16,605 nt of DNA from an uncultured bacterium (GCA_903918555.1 CAIXEV010000332.1:1-16605); one strand, 5' to 3'. Shown: positions 1 through 6,587, counted from the first letter of the stretch. A program made the numbers and translations. Notes: generated from the sequence alone by a model not told the origin.

Positions 1-1
1 C

Positions 2-1033
2 ATCCTGCTCATTCCTCTCGTTGTTCTGGCACGCTTCGCGCCGGCCGCGCATCCAACGCAGAACGCGCAGCCGCCCGCCCCATATCGGCTCGAGCGCGAG
101 GGGCCTGTCGCCGGGCTCTCGTGCGAGCGGAACTTCACGACCGACCGCTTCGGGCGAAGGATCACCTTCTACCTCTACATCCCCGAGGCGGCGAAGGCGA
201 CGCCGCTGCCGCTTGTCGTCTACATCCATGGTTCAGCGTGCTGCTCGGTCTTTGCGCGTCGTCCCGAAGACGGAACGATCCGTGCGACGGGCGGGCATGG
301 GACGATTCCCACGGTCGCGGGCGAGCGCGCGGTGACGCTGGTCGTCGAGAAGCCCGGGGTCGAGTTCCTCGATCCGTACCGGCAGGCGACGCCGTGCCCC
401 GATTCGTACAACGAGCAGCACACGCTCGAGCGCTGGTCCGAGGCGATCGAGGCCGCGATCCGTGCAGCGCAGCAGTCGCCTGCGGTGAAGCGGGCGACCA
501 CGCTCGTCATCGGCCACTCTGAAGGCGGCCTCGTCGCGTGCAAGGTCGCGCGCGACCTGCCGGACCTCGTCACGCATGTCGCTTGCGTCGCGGGCGGCGG
601 AGGCAGCCAGCTGTTCGACATCCTGACGCTCGCGCGCAAGGGGATCTTCTTCAACGGCGTGTCGGAGAATCCCGATGAGCGTGTTCAGTTCGTGGTCGAC
701 GAGTGGCGCAAGATCAAGGCCGATCCCATGAGCACCGAGAAGCAGTTCTTCGGCTTCGCCTATCGCCGTTGGTCGACTTTCCTCGCGTCGTCGCCGATGC
801 GCGAACTCGAGGGCGTGGGCGCGCGGATCTACATCGCGCAGGGCACTGCGGACGAGGCGGTCGATCCCGCGTCGGCCGACCTGCTCTACGCGCATCTCCT
901 TGCGTGCGGGAAGGACCCGACCTACGACCGGGTGGAGGGCGCGGACCACGGATTCCGAATCGCGGGCACGCCGCCGGTCAATGGTTGGGCGGATCTCTAC
1001 GGCCGCGTTGTCGACTGGTTCCTGAAGCCGTAG
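2..1033 (+). CDS. Exported alpha/beta hydrolase, 5' end cut by window edge
   Basis: This reading frame is open from base 2 to the TAG at 1031-1033 (343 codons), so the gene starts outside the window. The first residues (ILLIPLVVLARFAPAA) look like the hydrophobic core and cleavage region of a signal peptide, so the enzyme is probably periplasmic or secreted. Alpha/beta-hydrolase landmarks appear in order: the oxyanion-hole strand YIHGSACC, the nucleophile elbow GHSEGG with Ser at 518-520, an acidic residue in GTADEAVDP (Asp at 851-853), and the catalytic His in GADHGF at 947-949. The fold and an esterase or peptidase-like activity are well supported. The substrate is not. A shorter GTG start at 332 would remove the oxyanion strand and is rejected. 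A strong hairpin at 1058-1083 follows the stop and probably ends the transcript. Confidence 0.85.
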   Translation: MLLIPLVVLARFAPAAHPTQNAQPPAPYRLEREGPVAGLSCERNFTTDRFGRRITFYLYIPEAAKATPLPLVVYIHGSACCSVFARRPEDGTIRATGGHGTIPTVAGERAVTLVVEKPGVEFLDPYRQATPCPDSYNEQHTLERWSEAIEAAIRAAQQSPAVKRATTLVIGHSEGGLVACKVARDLPDLVTHVACVAGGGGSQLFDILTLARKGIFFNGVSENPDERVQFVVDEWRKIKADPMSTEKQFFGFAYRRWSTFLASSPMRELEGVGARIYIAQGTADEAVDPASADLLYAHLLACGKDPTYDRVEGADHGFRIAGTPPVNGWADLYGRVVDWFLKP

Positions 1034-1045
1034 GGCACGAAGCCC

Positions 1046-1083
1046 CCAAAACGACACCGCCGCAGGCGTTTCTGCCTGCGGCG
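1046..1083 (-). terminator. Hairpin terminator, probably bidirectional
   Basis: Positions 1058-1067 (CGCCGCAGGC) and 1074-1083 (GCCTGCGGCG) form a perfect 10-bp stem with a 6-nt loop. Read on the minus strand, the stem is followed by GTGTCGTTTT (1057-1048), a modest U-tract, so it fits a terminator for the tRNA-Ala whose 3' end lies 10 bp away. It also sits 24 bp after the stop of the plus-strand hydrolase gene and could end that transcript too, although the plus-strand side lacks a clean T-run. Confidence 0.7.
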
Positions 1084-1093
1084 AGTCTTGAGG

Positions 1094-1166
1094 TGGACCT
1101 GATCGGGCTCGAACCGACGACCTCTTCCATGCCATGGAAGCGCTCTCCCAATTGAGCTACAGGCCC
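1094..1166 (-). tRNA. tRNA-Ala (anticodon GGC)
   Basis: On the minus strand the sequence folds as a complete 73-nt cloverleaf. The acceptor GGGCCTG pairs with CAGGTCC, the D stem GCTC with GAGC, the anticodon stem CTTCC with GGAAG, and the T stem GTCGG with CCGAT around TTCGAGC. The anticodon loop ATGGCAT places GGC at positions 34-36, which reads the alanine codon GCC. The G3-U70 wobble pair in the acceptor, the main identity element for alanyl-tRNA synthetase, is present, and the discriminator base is A73. The 3' CCA is not encoded: the DNA continues CCTC. Many bacteria add CCA after transcription. Confidence 0.97.
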
Positions 1167-1205
1167 GCTGAGTTGTGCCGCGGATATGGCTCCCGCGGGT
1201 CGGGA

Positions 1206-1234
1206 AGCGTACTGCGGAGACCGCCTGAGGGCAA
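1206..1234 (-). promoter_or_regulatory. Candidate promoter for tRNA-Ala
   Basis: On the minus strand TTGCCC (1234-1229) is separated by exactly 17 bp from TACGCT (1211-1206). This would start transcription near 1199, about 33 nt before the mature tRNA. The -35 matches four of six sigma-70 consensus bases and the -10 only three, so this is a position-supported guess. The same TACGCT hexamer recurs in front of the acetyltransferase gene. Confidence 0.4.
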
Positions 1235-1302
1235 GTCAGCGCGGCAAATCGACTTGGATTGACGCGCGCATAACTGTGAGCGCGAGGGTCGGTGGCGCCG
1301 TT

Positions 1303-1995
1303 TCAGCCGTTCGCGTGGCCCTTTGTCGCTGTGCGCCGCGCGCCCGCCGGGCCGGTGCGGTCGAGCCTGCCTCCGCGCCATTCGGTCGAGAGCACCGACC
1401 AGACAGTGTGGTCGCGCCATTCGCCGTCGATCTCGACGAGGCCGCGCGCGACGCCTTCGTTCGTGAAGCCGAGCGCCTCGGCGACGGCGTGCGAGCGGCG
1501 GTTGGCGGGCAGGATGTTCGCGACCACGCGGTGGAGCTTCTTCTCCTCGAACGCGATGTCGAGCATCGACGCGAGCGCGTCGCGCATGAAGCCTTTGCCC
1601 GTTTCGCCCGCGCCGAGCCAGTAGCCCGTGGTCGCCGCGAGCTGCGGCCACTCGGCGATGTTGCCAAGCGACACGACGCCGACGATGCGTCCCGCTGGGC
1701 CTGCTGCGTCGGCCTCGCGTGCGCAGACGAGGACGCGCAACTTCGACGGCGTGTTGCAGGCGGGCGGCAGCATGCGCTCGAACTTCTGTGCGAGCGTCGG
1801 TTCGCTCGCGCGCGCCGCCCGCGGCATCCACGGCGCAAGGTGCTCGCGCGAGCGCTTGAGCATGGCGAGAAACTCGCGCGCATCGCCCGGCTGTGCGAAC
1901 CGCAGGACCGTGCGCTGGCCGACGCGCAGCACGCCCGCGGCGCGGTCGCGCGCGGAGGGCTTGTCGGAGAGCGGCTGGAGCGCCAGAGTGGCCAT
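1303..1995 (-). CDS. GNAT N-acetyltransferase, RimJ/RimL-like
   Basis: This 230-residue protein is a predicted cytoplasmic acetyl-CoA-dependent N-acetyltransferase of the RimJ/RimL subgroup, whose members acetylate protein N-termini or small molecules. Visible family marks are LRFAQPGDAREFLAML near residues 31-45, GYWLGAGETGKGFM at about 124-137 (the acetyl-CoA pyrophosphate-binding loop plus helix), LHRVVANILPANRRS at 154-168, and ALGFTNEGVARG at 174-185 followed by GEWRDHTVWSVL. The substrate cannot be told from sequence. The ATG at 1995 gives a 24-residue N-terminal extension before the usual first strand, so an internal GTG at codon 22 (VLRVGQRTV) is an alternative. No Shine-Dalgarno sequence precedes the ATG. 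The gene diverges from the beta-lactamase-family gene across 22 bp. The tRNA-Ala lies 136 bp downstream on the same strand but has its own likely promoter. Confidence 0.88.
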   Translation of the reverse strand: MATLALQPLSDKPSARDRAAGVLRVGQRTVLRFAQPGDAREFLAMLKRSREHLAPWMPRAARASEPTLAQKFERMLPPACNTPSKLRVLVCAREADAAGPAGRIVGVVSLGNIAEWPQLAATTGYWLGAGETGKGFMRDALASMLDIAFEEKKLHRVVANILPANRRSHAVAEALGFTNEGVARGLVEIDGEWRDHTVWSVLSTEWRGGRLDRTGPAGARRTATKGHANG

Positions 1996-2017
1996 GCGCG
2001 GAGCGTATGCTGCGAGG
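1996..2017. promoter_or_regulatory. 22-bp divergent start region with overlapping -10-like boxes
   Basis: Only 22 bp separate the two opposing ATG codons. The imperfect palindrome AGCGTATGCT (2002-2011) reads TATGCT on the plus strand (2006-2011) and TACGCT on the minus strand (2007-2002). Each hexamer lies exactly six bases from the start codon it faces. Neither gene has a usable ribosome-binding site: GAGG directly abuts the plus ATG and is too close. The arrangement suggests two overlapping promoters making leaderless or near-leaderless messages. No convincing -35 box is visible on either side. Confidence 0.4.
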
Positions 2018-3193
2018 ATGATCCGTGCAGCACTCGTCGGCCTCGTCATGATCGCCTGCTCGATTGCGCCTGCCGTCGCGGCGGACGCGCTGCCCCCGGT
2101 CGACGCAGCGGCGATCGCCCGCGACATCAGGCCGCGCGCGAAGGTCCAGGCGCTGGTCTGCGCCGTGGTGACGAAGGACGGCGTGCACGCGATCGGCGCC
2201 GACGGCGTGCGCCGCGCGGGCGAGGAGGCCGCGGTGACGGTCGACGACCGCATGCACCTCGGCTCGTGCACGAAGGCGTTCACGGCGACGCTTGCCGCGG
2301 TGTTCGTCGCCGAAGGCGCGCTGCGGTGGGACACCTCGATCGGCGAGACGGTGGGGCTTTCGCTGCCGGACATCGACCCGGCGTGGCGCGCGGTGACGCT
2401 CGAGCAGCTGCTGCGCCATCGCGGCGGCGTGCCGACAGCTCCCGAACCGAAGGCGTGGGCGGCGGCGTTTGGCTGCAGCGACTCGCCGAAGGCCTGCCGC
2501 ACCGCGTTCGTCGAGGCGACGCTGGCGAAATCGCCTGTCGGCATCGGCACCTTCGCCTACTCGAACCAGGGCTACGCGATCGTTGGGCGGATGATCGAAC
2601 TCGTGGCCGGCGACACCAAGGACTACGAGACGCTGCTCGCAGAGCGCGTGCTTGCGCCGCTTGGGATCACGCGCTTCGGCTTCGGCGTGCCGACGAAGAC
2701 CGACGCCGGGTCGCCCGTCGGACACACCAAGCAGGGCGCGCCGCGCGAGATCGACAACCCGAATGCGATCGCGCCCGCGGGCACGCTGCACATGCCGCTT
2801 GGCGAATGGGCGAAGTTCATCGCGTTTCACCTCGGGGGGAAGGCCCCGGCGGCGCTCGAGGGCGCCGCGCGCGAACTGCCGAAGCTGCATGAGCGCGCGA
2901 AGGATGCGCCGAACGAGGCTCTCGGGTGGATGGGCGCGACGCGCCCGTGGGGTGGCGCCGTGCTCACGCACGCTGGGTCGAACACGATGTGGTACTGCGT
3001 GGCGTGGCTTTCGCCCGAGAAGGGCTTTGCCGTTCTGGCAGCGACGAATCAGGGCGGCGACGCCGCCACGAAGGCTTGCGATGAGGCGTGTGCGGCGATG
3101 ATCAAGGCGATGACCGAGGCGGCGCCAAAGCCCGCGGTCGACGCCAATCCCGCAGCGCCTGCCGCTGCGAAGACGGACGCGCCCAAGAAGTAA
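2018..3193 (+). CDS. Exported serine beta-lactamase-family hydrolase (class C/AmpH-like fold)
   Basis: The 391-residue protein begins with a signal peptide (MIRAALVGLVMIACSIAPAV, likely cut near AVAA), so it acts outside the cytoplasm. Active-site motifs of the beta-lactamase/penicillin-binding-protein-like serine hydrolases are present: S83-C-T-K86 (nucleophile Ser and general-base Lys), Y181-S-N183 and H318-A-G320, the last in the place of KTG as in many class C-like esterases and D-aminopeptidases. LLRHRGGVPT at 131-140 matches the family's LLxHxSG segment. The substrate is open: a peptidoglycan peptide, another peptide or an ester. A true antibiotic-hydrolysing role should not be assumed. 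The tail from about 368 is Ala/Pro/Lys-rich and probably disordered. An ATG eight codons upstream (1994) is possible but would overlap the opposing start codon. Confidence 0.88.
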   Translation: MIRAALVGLVMIACSIAPAVAADALPPVDAAAIARDIRPRAKVQALVCAVVTKDGVHAIGADGVRRAGEEAAVTVDDRMHLGSCTKAFTATLAAVFVAEGALRWDTSIGETVGLSLPDIDPAWRAVTLEQLLRHRGGVPTAPEPKAWAAAFGCSDSPKACRTAFVEATLAKSPVGIGTFAYSNQGYAIVGRMIELVAGDTKDYETLLAERVLAPLGITRFGFGVPTKTDAGSPVGHTKQGAPREIDNPNAIAPAGTLHMPLGEWAKFIAFHLGGKAPAALEGAARELPKLHERAKDAPNEALGWMGATRPWGGAVLTHAGSNTMWYCVAWLSPEKGFAVLAATNQGGDAATKACDEACAAMIKAMTEAAPKPAVDANPAAPAAAKTDAPKK

Positions 3194-3226
3194 GTCGCTG
3201 CCGCGGCGGCGCACGCTTCTCGCGCA

Positions 3227-3484
3227 TTGCACAAGTTGGCAGTCAGATTCCGTGGGAAAGCGGTGCCGGCGCTGGCACGGCGTTCGCATGGAGTGCGCTG
3301 TCGCCGCTCGCCGTTCTTCGCCACCGCCGACCTCGCCGAACTGTTCGACGCCGTCGTGGTCGGGCCGCGCGAGATCGGCGTGAACGAATGGGCTGACGGA
3401 CGCACGCTCCACAAAGTCGACACGACGCAGCAGCCGCGCGGAACACCCGAGGCGAATGGGGACCGCGCCGCTGCTGCGTTTTTT
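3227..3484 (+). pseudogene. Possible degraded coding remnant
   Basis: Between about 3311 and 3455 the plus-strand frame reads like a natural protein (ATADLAELFDAVVVGPREIG, then NEWADGRTLHKVDTTQQ), with mostly G or C at third positions. Upstream, a different frame (RIAQVGSQIPWESGAGAGTA) looks more protein-like, as if a frameshift had occurred. I do not recognise any family. There is no start codon with a ribosome-binding site, and the 3' end merges into the repeat unit. It could equally be non-coding. Confidence 0.2.
3455..3480 (+). repeat. 26-bp direct repeat, copy 1
   Basis: This copy begins AATGGGGACCGCGCCGCTGC and is identical over 26 bp to 3671-3696. Past the repeat the sequence enters a T-run (3479-3484). 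Within the copy, CGCCGCTG (3466-3473) pairs with CAGCGGCG at 3491-3498 to form an 8-bp hairpin that only this copy possesses. Confidence 0.9.
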
Positions 3485-3498
3485 CGATTTCAGCGGCG
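3466..3498. terminator. Hairpin in repeat copy 1
   Basis: CGCCGCTG (3466-3473) and CAGCGGCG (3491-3498) form a perfect 8-bp stem with a 17-nt loop containing six T residues. The T-run lies inside the loop, so it is not a textbook intrinsic terminator. Its place between convergent genes still suits a transcript-end or RNA-stabilising role. Confidence 0.3.
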
Positions 3499-3525
3499 GG
3501 ATCGAGTGACACTTCGAGTGACCCC

Positions 3526-3660
3526 GGTGCCTGGCACCTGCCGTGTGGAGCGTGCACCGTCCGCGCACCTGCCAGGCACAAGAAGGTACACATGTCTATG
3601 CCCGCGGCTTCTCGGCACGTGCCACTCGGGTGCCTGGCGTGCCTGGCAGGTGCCAGGCAC
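3526..3660. repeat. REP-like cluster of GTGCCTGGCA palindromes
   Basis: The decamer GTGCCTGGCA or its complement TGCCAGGCAC occurs at 3527-3536, 3570-3579, 3639-3648 and 3651-3660, with a nine-base copy at 3630-3638. GGTGCC-T-GGCACC at 3526-3538 is a self-contained palindrome. The copies at 3639-3648 and 3651-3660 form a perfect 10-bp inverted repeat around GG. The 3630 and 3639 copies are a direct tandem of nine bases. Short palindromes grouped head-to-head outside genes are the signature of REP/BIME elements, which are moved by RAYT (Y1 family) transposases. No such transposase is encoded in the window. Confidence 0.75.
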
Positions 3661-3670
3661 AGCATCCGGA

Positions 3671-3696
3671 AATGGGGACCGCGCCGCTGCTGCGTT
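3671..3696 (+). repeat. 26-bp direct repeat, copy 2
   Basis: This copy is identical to 3455-3480 over 26 bp and then diverges (CCTTTCC instead of a T-run). It ends 36 bp before the stop codon of the PEP-CTERM-like gene, so it lies in the immediate 3' region of that minus-strand transcript. Confidence 0.9.
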
Positions 3697-3732
3697 CCTT
3701 TCCGTGTAAGCCATCCAGTCGAGCGGTCGTTG

Positions 3733-4431
3733 TCAGCGCCGCCGACGGCTCACGCCTAACGCGAGTCCGACCAGCGCGCATGTGGCTGGCATGGGGATGG
3801 CGTTCGTCGGCACCCACAGCGACTCAGTGACAAAAAACCCAGAGCCTTGGAAACTGATGTAGTCGAACTCGACATCGGTCGTGAAGGCCATCAACTTCGA
3901 GTAAGCGGTCGTACCGCCCCCGGGCAGGCCGTAGCTGGGGATGTTGCTGATCGAGTAGGTCTTGAAGCCGAGGTACTGGCCATCTCGATAGAGGGAGGCC
4001 TGGACAAAGCCACTGGCCGCAGCGCCCCGGATCCAGAATGCCATGCCCGTGATCGGGGCGATGAAACGCAGGTTGTCGTAGCGGGTCACGAGCCCCGATT
4101 GAAAGCCCAGCGAGGAATGGACCCACGCACTGTCGGGCGACATTCCGACCTGCGAGTACGGCAGCCCCGGAAACGGGCCTTCGCCGCTCGCTCCATAGAA
4201 CTGTCCTGCTCCAAGCACACCAAAGCCACCGTACTGATCCGTGAAACTGCCGAACCCGCCGGAAACTGGGAGCCCAATGGGCTCGAAGTCAAAAGTACAC
4301 TCGTTCGCGCCATTCACGGCCGTCGCCCACGACGAAAGGTCGGAATGGACTGTCCAGTTGAAGGCCGCGTCTGCGGCCTGCACGGCGACGAGCGCGATAG
4401 AAACAGACAGCGCAATGTTAGTTCGTGGCAC
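3733..4431 (-). CDS. Exported PEP-CTERM-like surface protein
   Basis: This 232-residue protein has an N-terminal signal peptide (hydrophobic stretch IALSVSIALVAVQAADAA, cleavage near residue 23) and a C-terminal sorting-signal-like tail. The tail is a proline segment (IPMPATCAL), a short hydrophobic helix (VGLALGV) and a terminal SRRRR. That tripartite tail is the PEP-CTERM arrangement recognised by exosortase systems, here with MPA in place of PEP. The body is rich in Gly, aromatics and beta-type segments, as in PEP-CTERM surface proteins, and no enzymatic motif is seen. The start is a GTG that overlaps the end of the upstream gene by 14 bp and has GGAGG nine bases before it, which implies translational coupling. 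Upstream in-frame extension to 4635 is only a shadow of the upstream gene. The specific function is unknown. Confidence 0.75.
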   Translation of the reverse strand: MPRTNIALSVSIALVAVQAADAAFNWTVHSDLSSWATAVNGANECTFDFEPIGLPVSGGFGSFTDQYGGFGVLGAGQFYGASGEGPFPGLPYSQVGMSPDSAWVHSSLGFQSGLVTRYDNLRFIAPITGMAFWIRGAAASGFVQASLYRDGQYLGFKTYSISNIPSYGLPGGGTTAYSKLMAFTTDVEFDYISFQGSGFFVTESLWVPTNAIPMPATCALVGLALGVSRRRR

Positions 4432-6184
4432 GGCGAATTGCCTCCATTGTCTCACTGATGAGCTGGCCGCGAGCTTGCAACTCGCCGAGCGGCGCGTTGA
4501 CTGCGGAACCGATAAACGCGTCGACGCATCCCTCGCCGCAGATCGAAAGTGCAAGCTCAAGCCGTTCCATCGGGGCGGGCTCGTCCGTGCAGCAGAAGGA
4601 CTCCAGCCCTGTGACGTTGCCGATTGTCCAGTCATTCAGCAGTTCGGCAAGATCCTGTGGTCCGACGCTGCCATTTGCATCGACGTCCTCAGCCAAAGGG
4701 CTGCACGGATCAGACAACAAACCCCACGTGTTCAGAAGGCTCGCGAGGTCGAGCGAGTTCACGACAAGATCGGCGTTGATGTCGGACATGCGAGTCGCGA
4801 CAAACACGCGATGTGATGGCTGCTGGGAGACACCAACGAATAGACCTGACTCGCTTGCGTCGTAGGCGGCAAGAGCGCTCCAGTTCTCGCACTGTGGGGA
4901 CCAAACACGCGGATTCGCGGAGTCAAGGTCTTGAACAACAGTTGGCGCGAGGGCAAATTCTGCATGCCAAGATCCGTCGCACTCATCCCAGATCACAGCG
5001 GAAGTGAACGACTGATGAATTCCAGGTGTTGAAGCGATTGTGGCCGCGCCCGCAACGCGCGTACCCCCTCCGAGATTGCGACGGACACCGAGTGCAACGG
5101 ACGAGTCACTCCCGACCGACATCGGCACAAACTGCTGGAGATCACGGCTTGTTGGGCTCCAGGTCAGATTCTCCCAGATGACGGCACGCTGAGCACACTG
5201 GGGATCCGAGTCGGCCTCGAGTGCGCGTCCAACAACGGTGTTGGCGTCACGCGCTCGAATGGCTTCAGCGGATGGCACAGAGGCCCCAGTGACATGTTGG
5301 ACGAGCATGTTCGGCGGATCCCATCGAAATGCCCGCGACGCTGAGAATTGACACGGTCCCGACAGGACGACAGAGCATGAGGACGGTATCTCGTAGTGTC
5401 CGACTCCCCAAATCGATGAGCCGTCACACGCGAATCCAAACAGGGATTCACGGAATATGGTCGCCGATCCCTCGAGCAACTGGTCGGGCAAGGTCGCGCC
5501 TGCGAGCGCGATGCTGTCCCCGACGAACGCACGCGCGACAGACGAGCTTGAACTGCCGCCAGGCCCACCTCCTGAACCCTCGCATGTGGCCGTTGTCATC
5601 CCCGCGACCGTTACGCCCGCAGCGCGGTCGATGCCAAATGCAGCCGACGCCGCGCTCGGCGGCGGCGAAATGGCAAACGCCGCTACAGGTGTTCCCACCG
5701 AAGTCAAGTCCCACCTCACGGCAGAGTCGGCTGAAACTCCAACTGCAAGACCGGAGTCAGACAGATCGCAGGCTGCGGATTCCATTGGGGCTTCCGCCGT
5801 CTCGCCGAGCCCGGGAAGTCGTGAAACTCCAGCTGGAATCGCGTATCCCGATAGTGTCCGCGGTGCCCAGGCCCACGCGACCTCCGAAGTAGACCCCCCA
5901 CCTGCTGGTGCAACCTCTACGCTCCCCACGACGACTCCGTCTGCATTCAACGACAGGCGGCGGGAACCGGCGTCTCCACTCCAGCCCGTCGGAAGATAGA
6001 GCCGCGGGCCGAGTGGACTCAGATCGAGCAAAACGGCCTTCCATCGCCGGCAGTTCCCGGAGATCCCGTCCACCGCGAGCGCGTTGGGTGCCGCAGCATT
6101 CGTTGACAAGAGTGCGATGACGGAGACCGTTGCGGGCGACAAAGAGACCCCAGGTGTCATGCTTGATTTGATCGATCCACCCAT
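4418..6184 (-). CDS. Exported dockerin-type protein with HAF-like repeats
   Basis: This 588-residue exported protein starts with a signal-like segment (residues 9-37, VSVIALLSTNAAAPNALA). The body contains loosely repeated units of the type VVGxxxxxxxxxAVIWE (for example AVRWDLTSVGTPVAAF, RAVIWENLTW, SAVIWDECDGSW), resembling the HAF extracellular repeat/beta-propeller class. Near 468-515 lies a dockerin-like pair of calcium-loop/helix units: D468-I-N-A-D472 with LASLLNTWG, then D500-V-D-A-N-G with LAELLNDWT. Such segments are common at the C-termini of planctomycete secreted proteins. Unusually, about 70 residues with four cysteines (FCC, ICGEGC) follow it. The ATG is well placed, with GGAGGA five bases upstream. 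A candidate promoter lies at 6260-6287. The stop overlaps the start of the PEP-CTERM-like gene, so the two are co-translated. Partner and ligand are unknown. Confidence 0.8.
   Translation of the reverse strand: MGGSIKSSMTPGVSLSPATVSVIALLSTNAAAPNALAVDGISGNCRRWKAVLLDLSPLGPRLYLPTGWSGDAGSRRLSLNADGVVVGSVEVAPAGGGSTSEVAWAWAPRTLSGYAIPAGVSRLPGLGETAEAPMESAACDLSDSGLAVGVSADSAVRWDLTSVGTPVAAFAISPPPSAASAAFGIDRAAGVTVAGMTTATCEGSGGGPGGSSSSSVARAFVGDSIALAGATLPDQLLEGSATIFRESLFGFACDGSSIWGVGHYEIPSSCSVVLSGPCQFSASRAFRWDPPNMLVQHVTGASVPSAEAIRARDANTVVGRALEADSDPQCAQRAVIWENLTWSPTSRDLQQFVPMSVGSDSSVALGVRRNLGGGTRVAGAATIASTPGIHQSFTSAVIWDECDGSWHAEFALAPTVVQDLDSANPRVWSPQCENWSALAAYDASESGLFVGVSQQPSHRVFVATRMSDINADLVVNSLDLASLLNTWGLLSDPCSPLAEDVDANGSVGPQDLAELLNDWTIGNVTGLESFCCTDEPAPMERLELALSICGEGCVDAFIGSAVNAPLGELQARGQLISETMEAIRRATN
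4441..4445 (-). promoter_or_regulatory. Ribosome-binding site of the PEP-CTERM-like gene
   Basis: GGAGG on the minus strand lies nine bases before the GTG at 4431 and inside the 3' end of the dockerin-type gene. It decides the choice of the GTG start over longer in-frame options. Confidence 0.6.
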
Positions 6185-6189
6185 CCGAT

Positions 6190-6195
6190 TCCTCC
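6190..6195 (-). promoter_or_regulatory. Ribosome-binding site of the dockerin-type gene
   Basis: GGAGGA on the minus strand lies five bases before the ATG at 6184. It supports that start over the second Met (codon 9). Confidence 0.65.
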
Positions 6196-6259
6196 GCGCA
6201 TAGCTGCGAATCCGGGAAATCCGACCGCAAGCGCTATCCGATCAACGCCAGGAATCCAG

Positions 6260-6287
6260 AAAGTAGCAGACACAGGAGAATTGGCAA
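6260..6287 (-). promoter_or_regulatory. Candidate promoter of the dockerin/PEP-CTERM operon
   Basis: On the minus strand TTGCCA (6287-6282, five of six consensus bases) is followed after 16 bp by TACTTT (6265-6260, three of six). Transcription would begin near 6252, giving a leader of about 68 nt that includes the GGAGGA ribosome-binding site. Confidence 0.4.
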
Positions 6288-6587
6288 GACCTCAATCCCC
6301 TTTTTGCGTTTAAACACTACATGGTGGTGAGAAAGTCGCAAAGAGGCCGCAAAACGAGGGCCTGCACCGCGAGATCATTGCGGATTGACGGCTTTCACCG
6401 ACCGATGTCAATTTGCCGCCGATCAAGGTGATGCTCATCAGAGCCCAGGCCGCCTCCGACTGGATCCAGACGGGACTTGTTGAAGCAGCCATGTATAGCC
6501 CTGACCAAGTCATCAGTTCATTGCGTCAGGTTTCAGGGAGTTGGGGATGTTGTCTGCCGCTGTACCTCGGCGCCAATATCCGCGAAG

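Larger units (their letters stand above)
3455..3696. mobile_element. Putative non-autonomous REP/BIME-type element
   Basis: The two identical 26-bp direct repeats at 3455-3480 and 3671-3696 bracket the GTGCCTGGCA palindrome cluster, giving a unit of 242 bp with no transposase of its own. This looks like either a composite repeat element mobilised in trans or the product of recombination between repeat units. No target-site duplication is evident outside it. Confidence 0.45.
3194..3732. other. Intergenic region between convergent genes, with repeats
   Basis: This 539-bp stretch separates the 3' ends of the beta-lactamase-family gene (+) and the PEP-CTERM gene (-). Its right half is filled by the palindromic repeat cluster listed separately. 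Its left half (about 3203-3454) contains no gene I recognise. A plus-strand frame from a TTG at 3227 has coding-like third-position G/C up to about 3455 and includes FFATADLAELFDAVVVG, but it then runs straight through the repeats. It has no ribosome-binding site and may be a decayed remnant. Confidence 0.5.
6185..6587. other. Intergenic region between divergent operons
   Basis: These 403 bp separate the minus-strand surface-protein pair from the plus-strand glycosidase operon. I see no convincing gene, since short frames on either strand lack ribosome-binding sites and family resemblance. Its left part carries the promoter at 6260-6287. Possible plus-strand promoter elements are TTGACG (6385-6390) 17 bp before TCAATT (6408-6413), and TTGTCT (6550-6555) 18 bp before CAATAT (6574-6579). 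The second pair would make the glycosidase message nearly leaderless. The stretch is visibly less G+C-rich than the operon to its right. Confidence 0.5.

Noticed and set aside
1157..3568. 803-codon open frame on the minus strand
   Set aside because: It runs antisense through the beta-lactamase-family gene and out of frame through the acetyltransferase. Its composition is Arg/Ala-rich, typical of shadow frames in high-G+C DNA, and no family motifs are seen.
3500..3700. CRISPR array
   Set aside because: The repeats are nine to ten bases long, in mixed orientation and irregularly spaced, with no uniform spacers and no cas genes. The REP/BIME interpretation fits better.
4432..4635. Longer N-terminus for the PEP-CTERM-like protein
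   Set aside because: It lies wholly inside the dockerin-type gene and would bury the signal peptide. The GTG at 4431 with GGAGG upstream explains the start.
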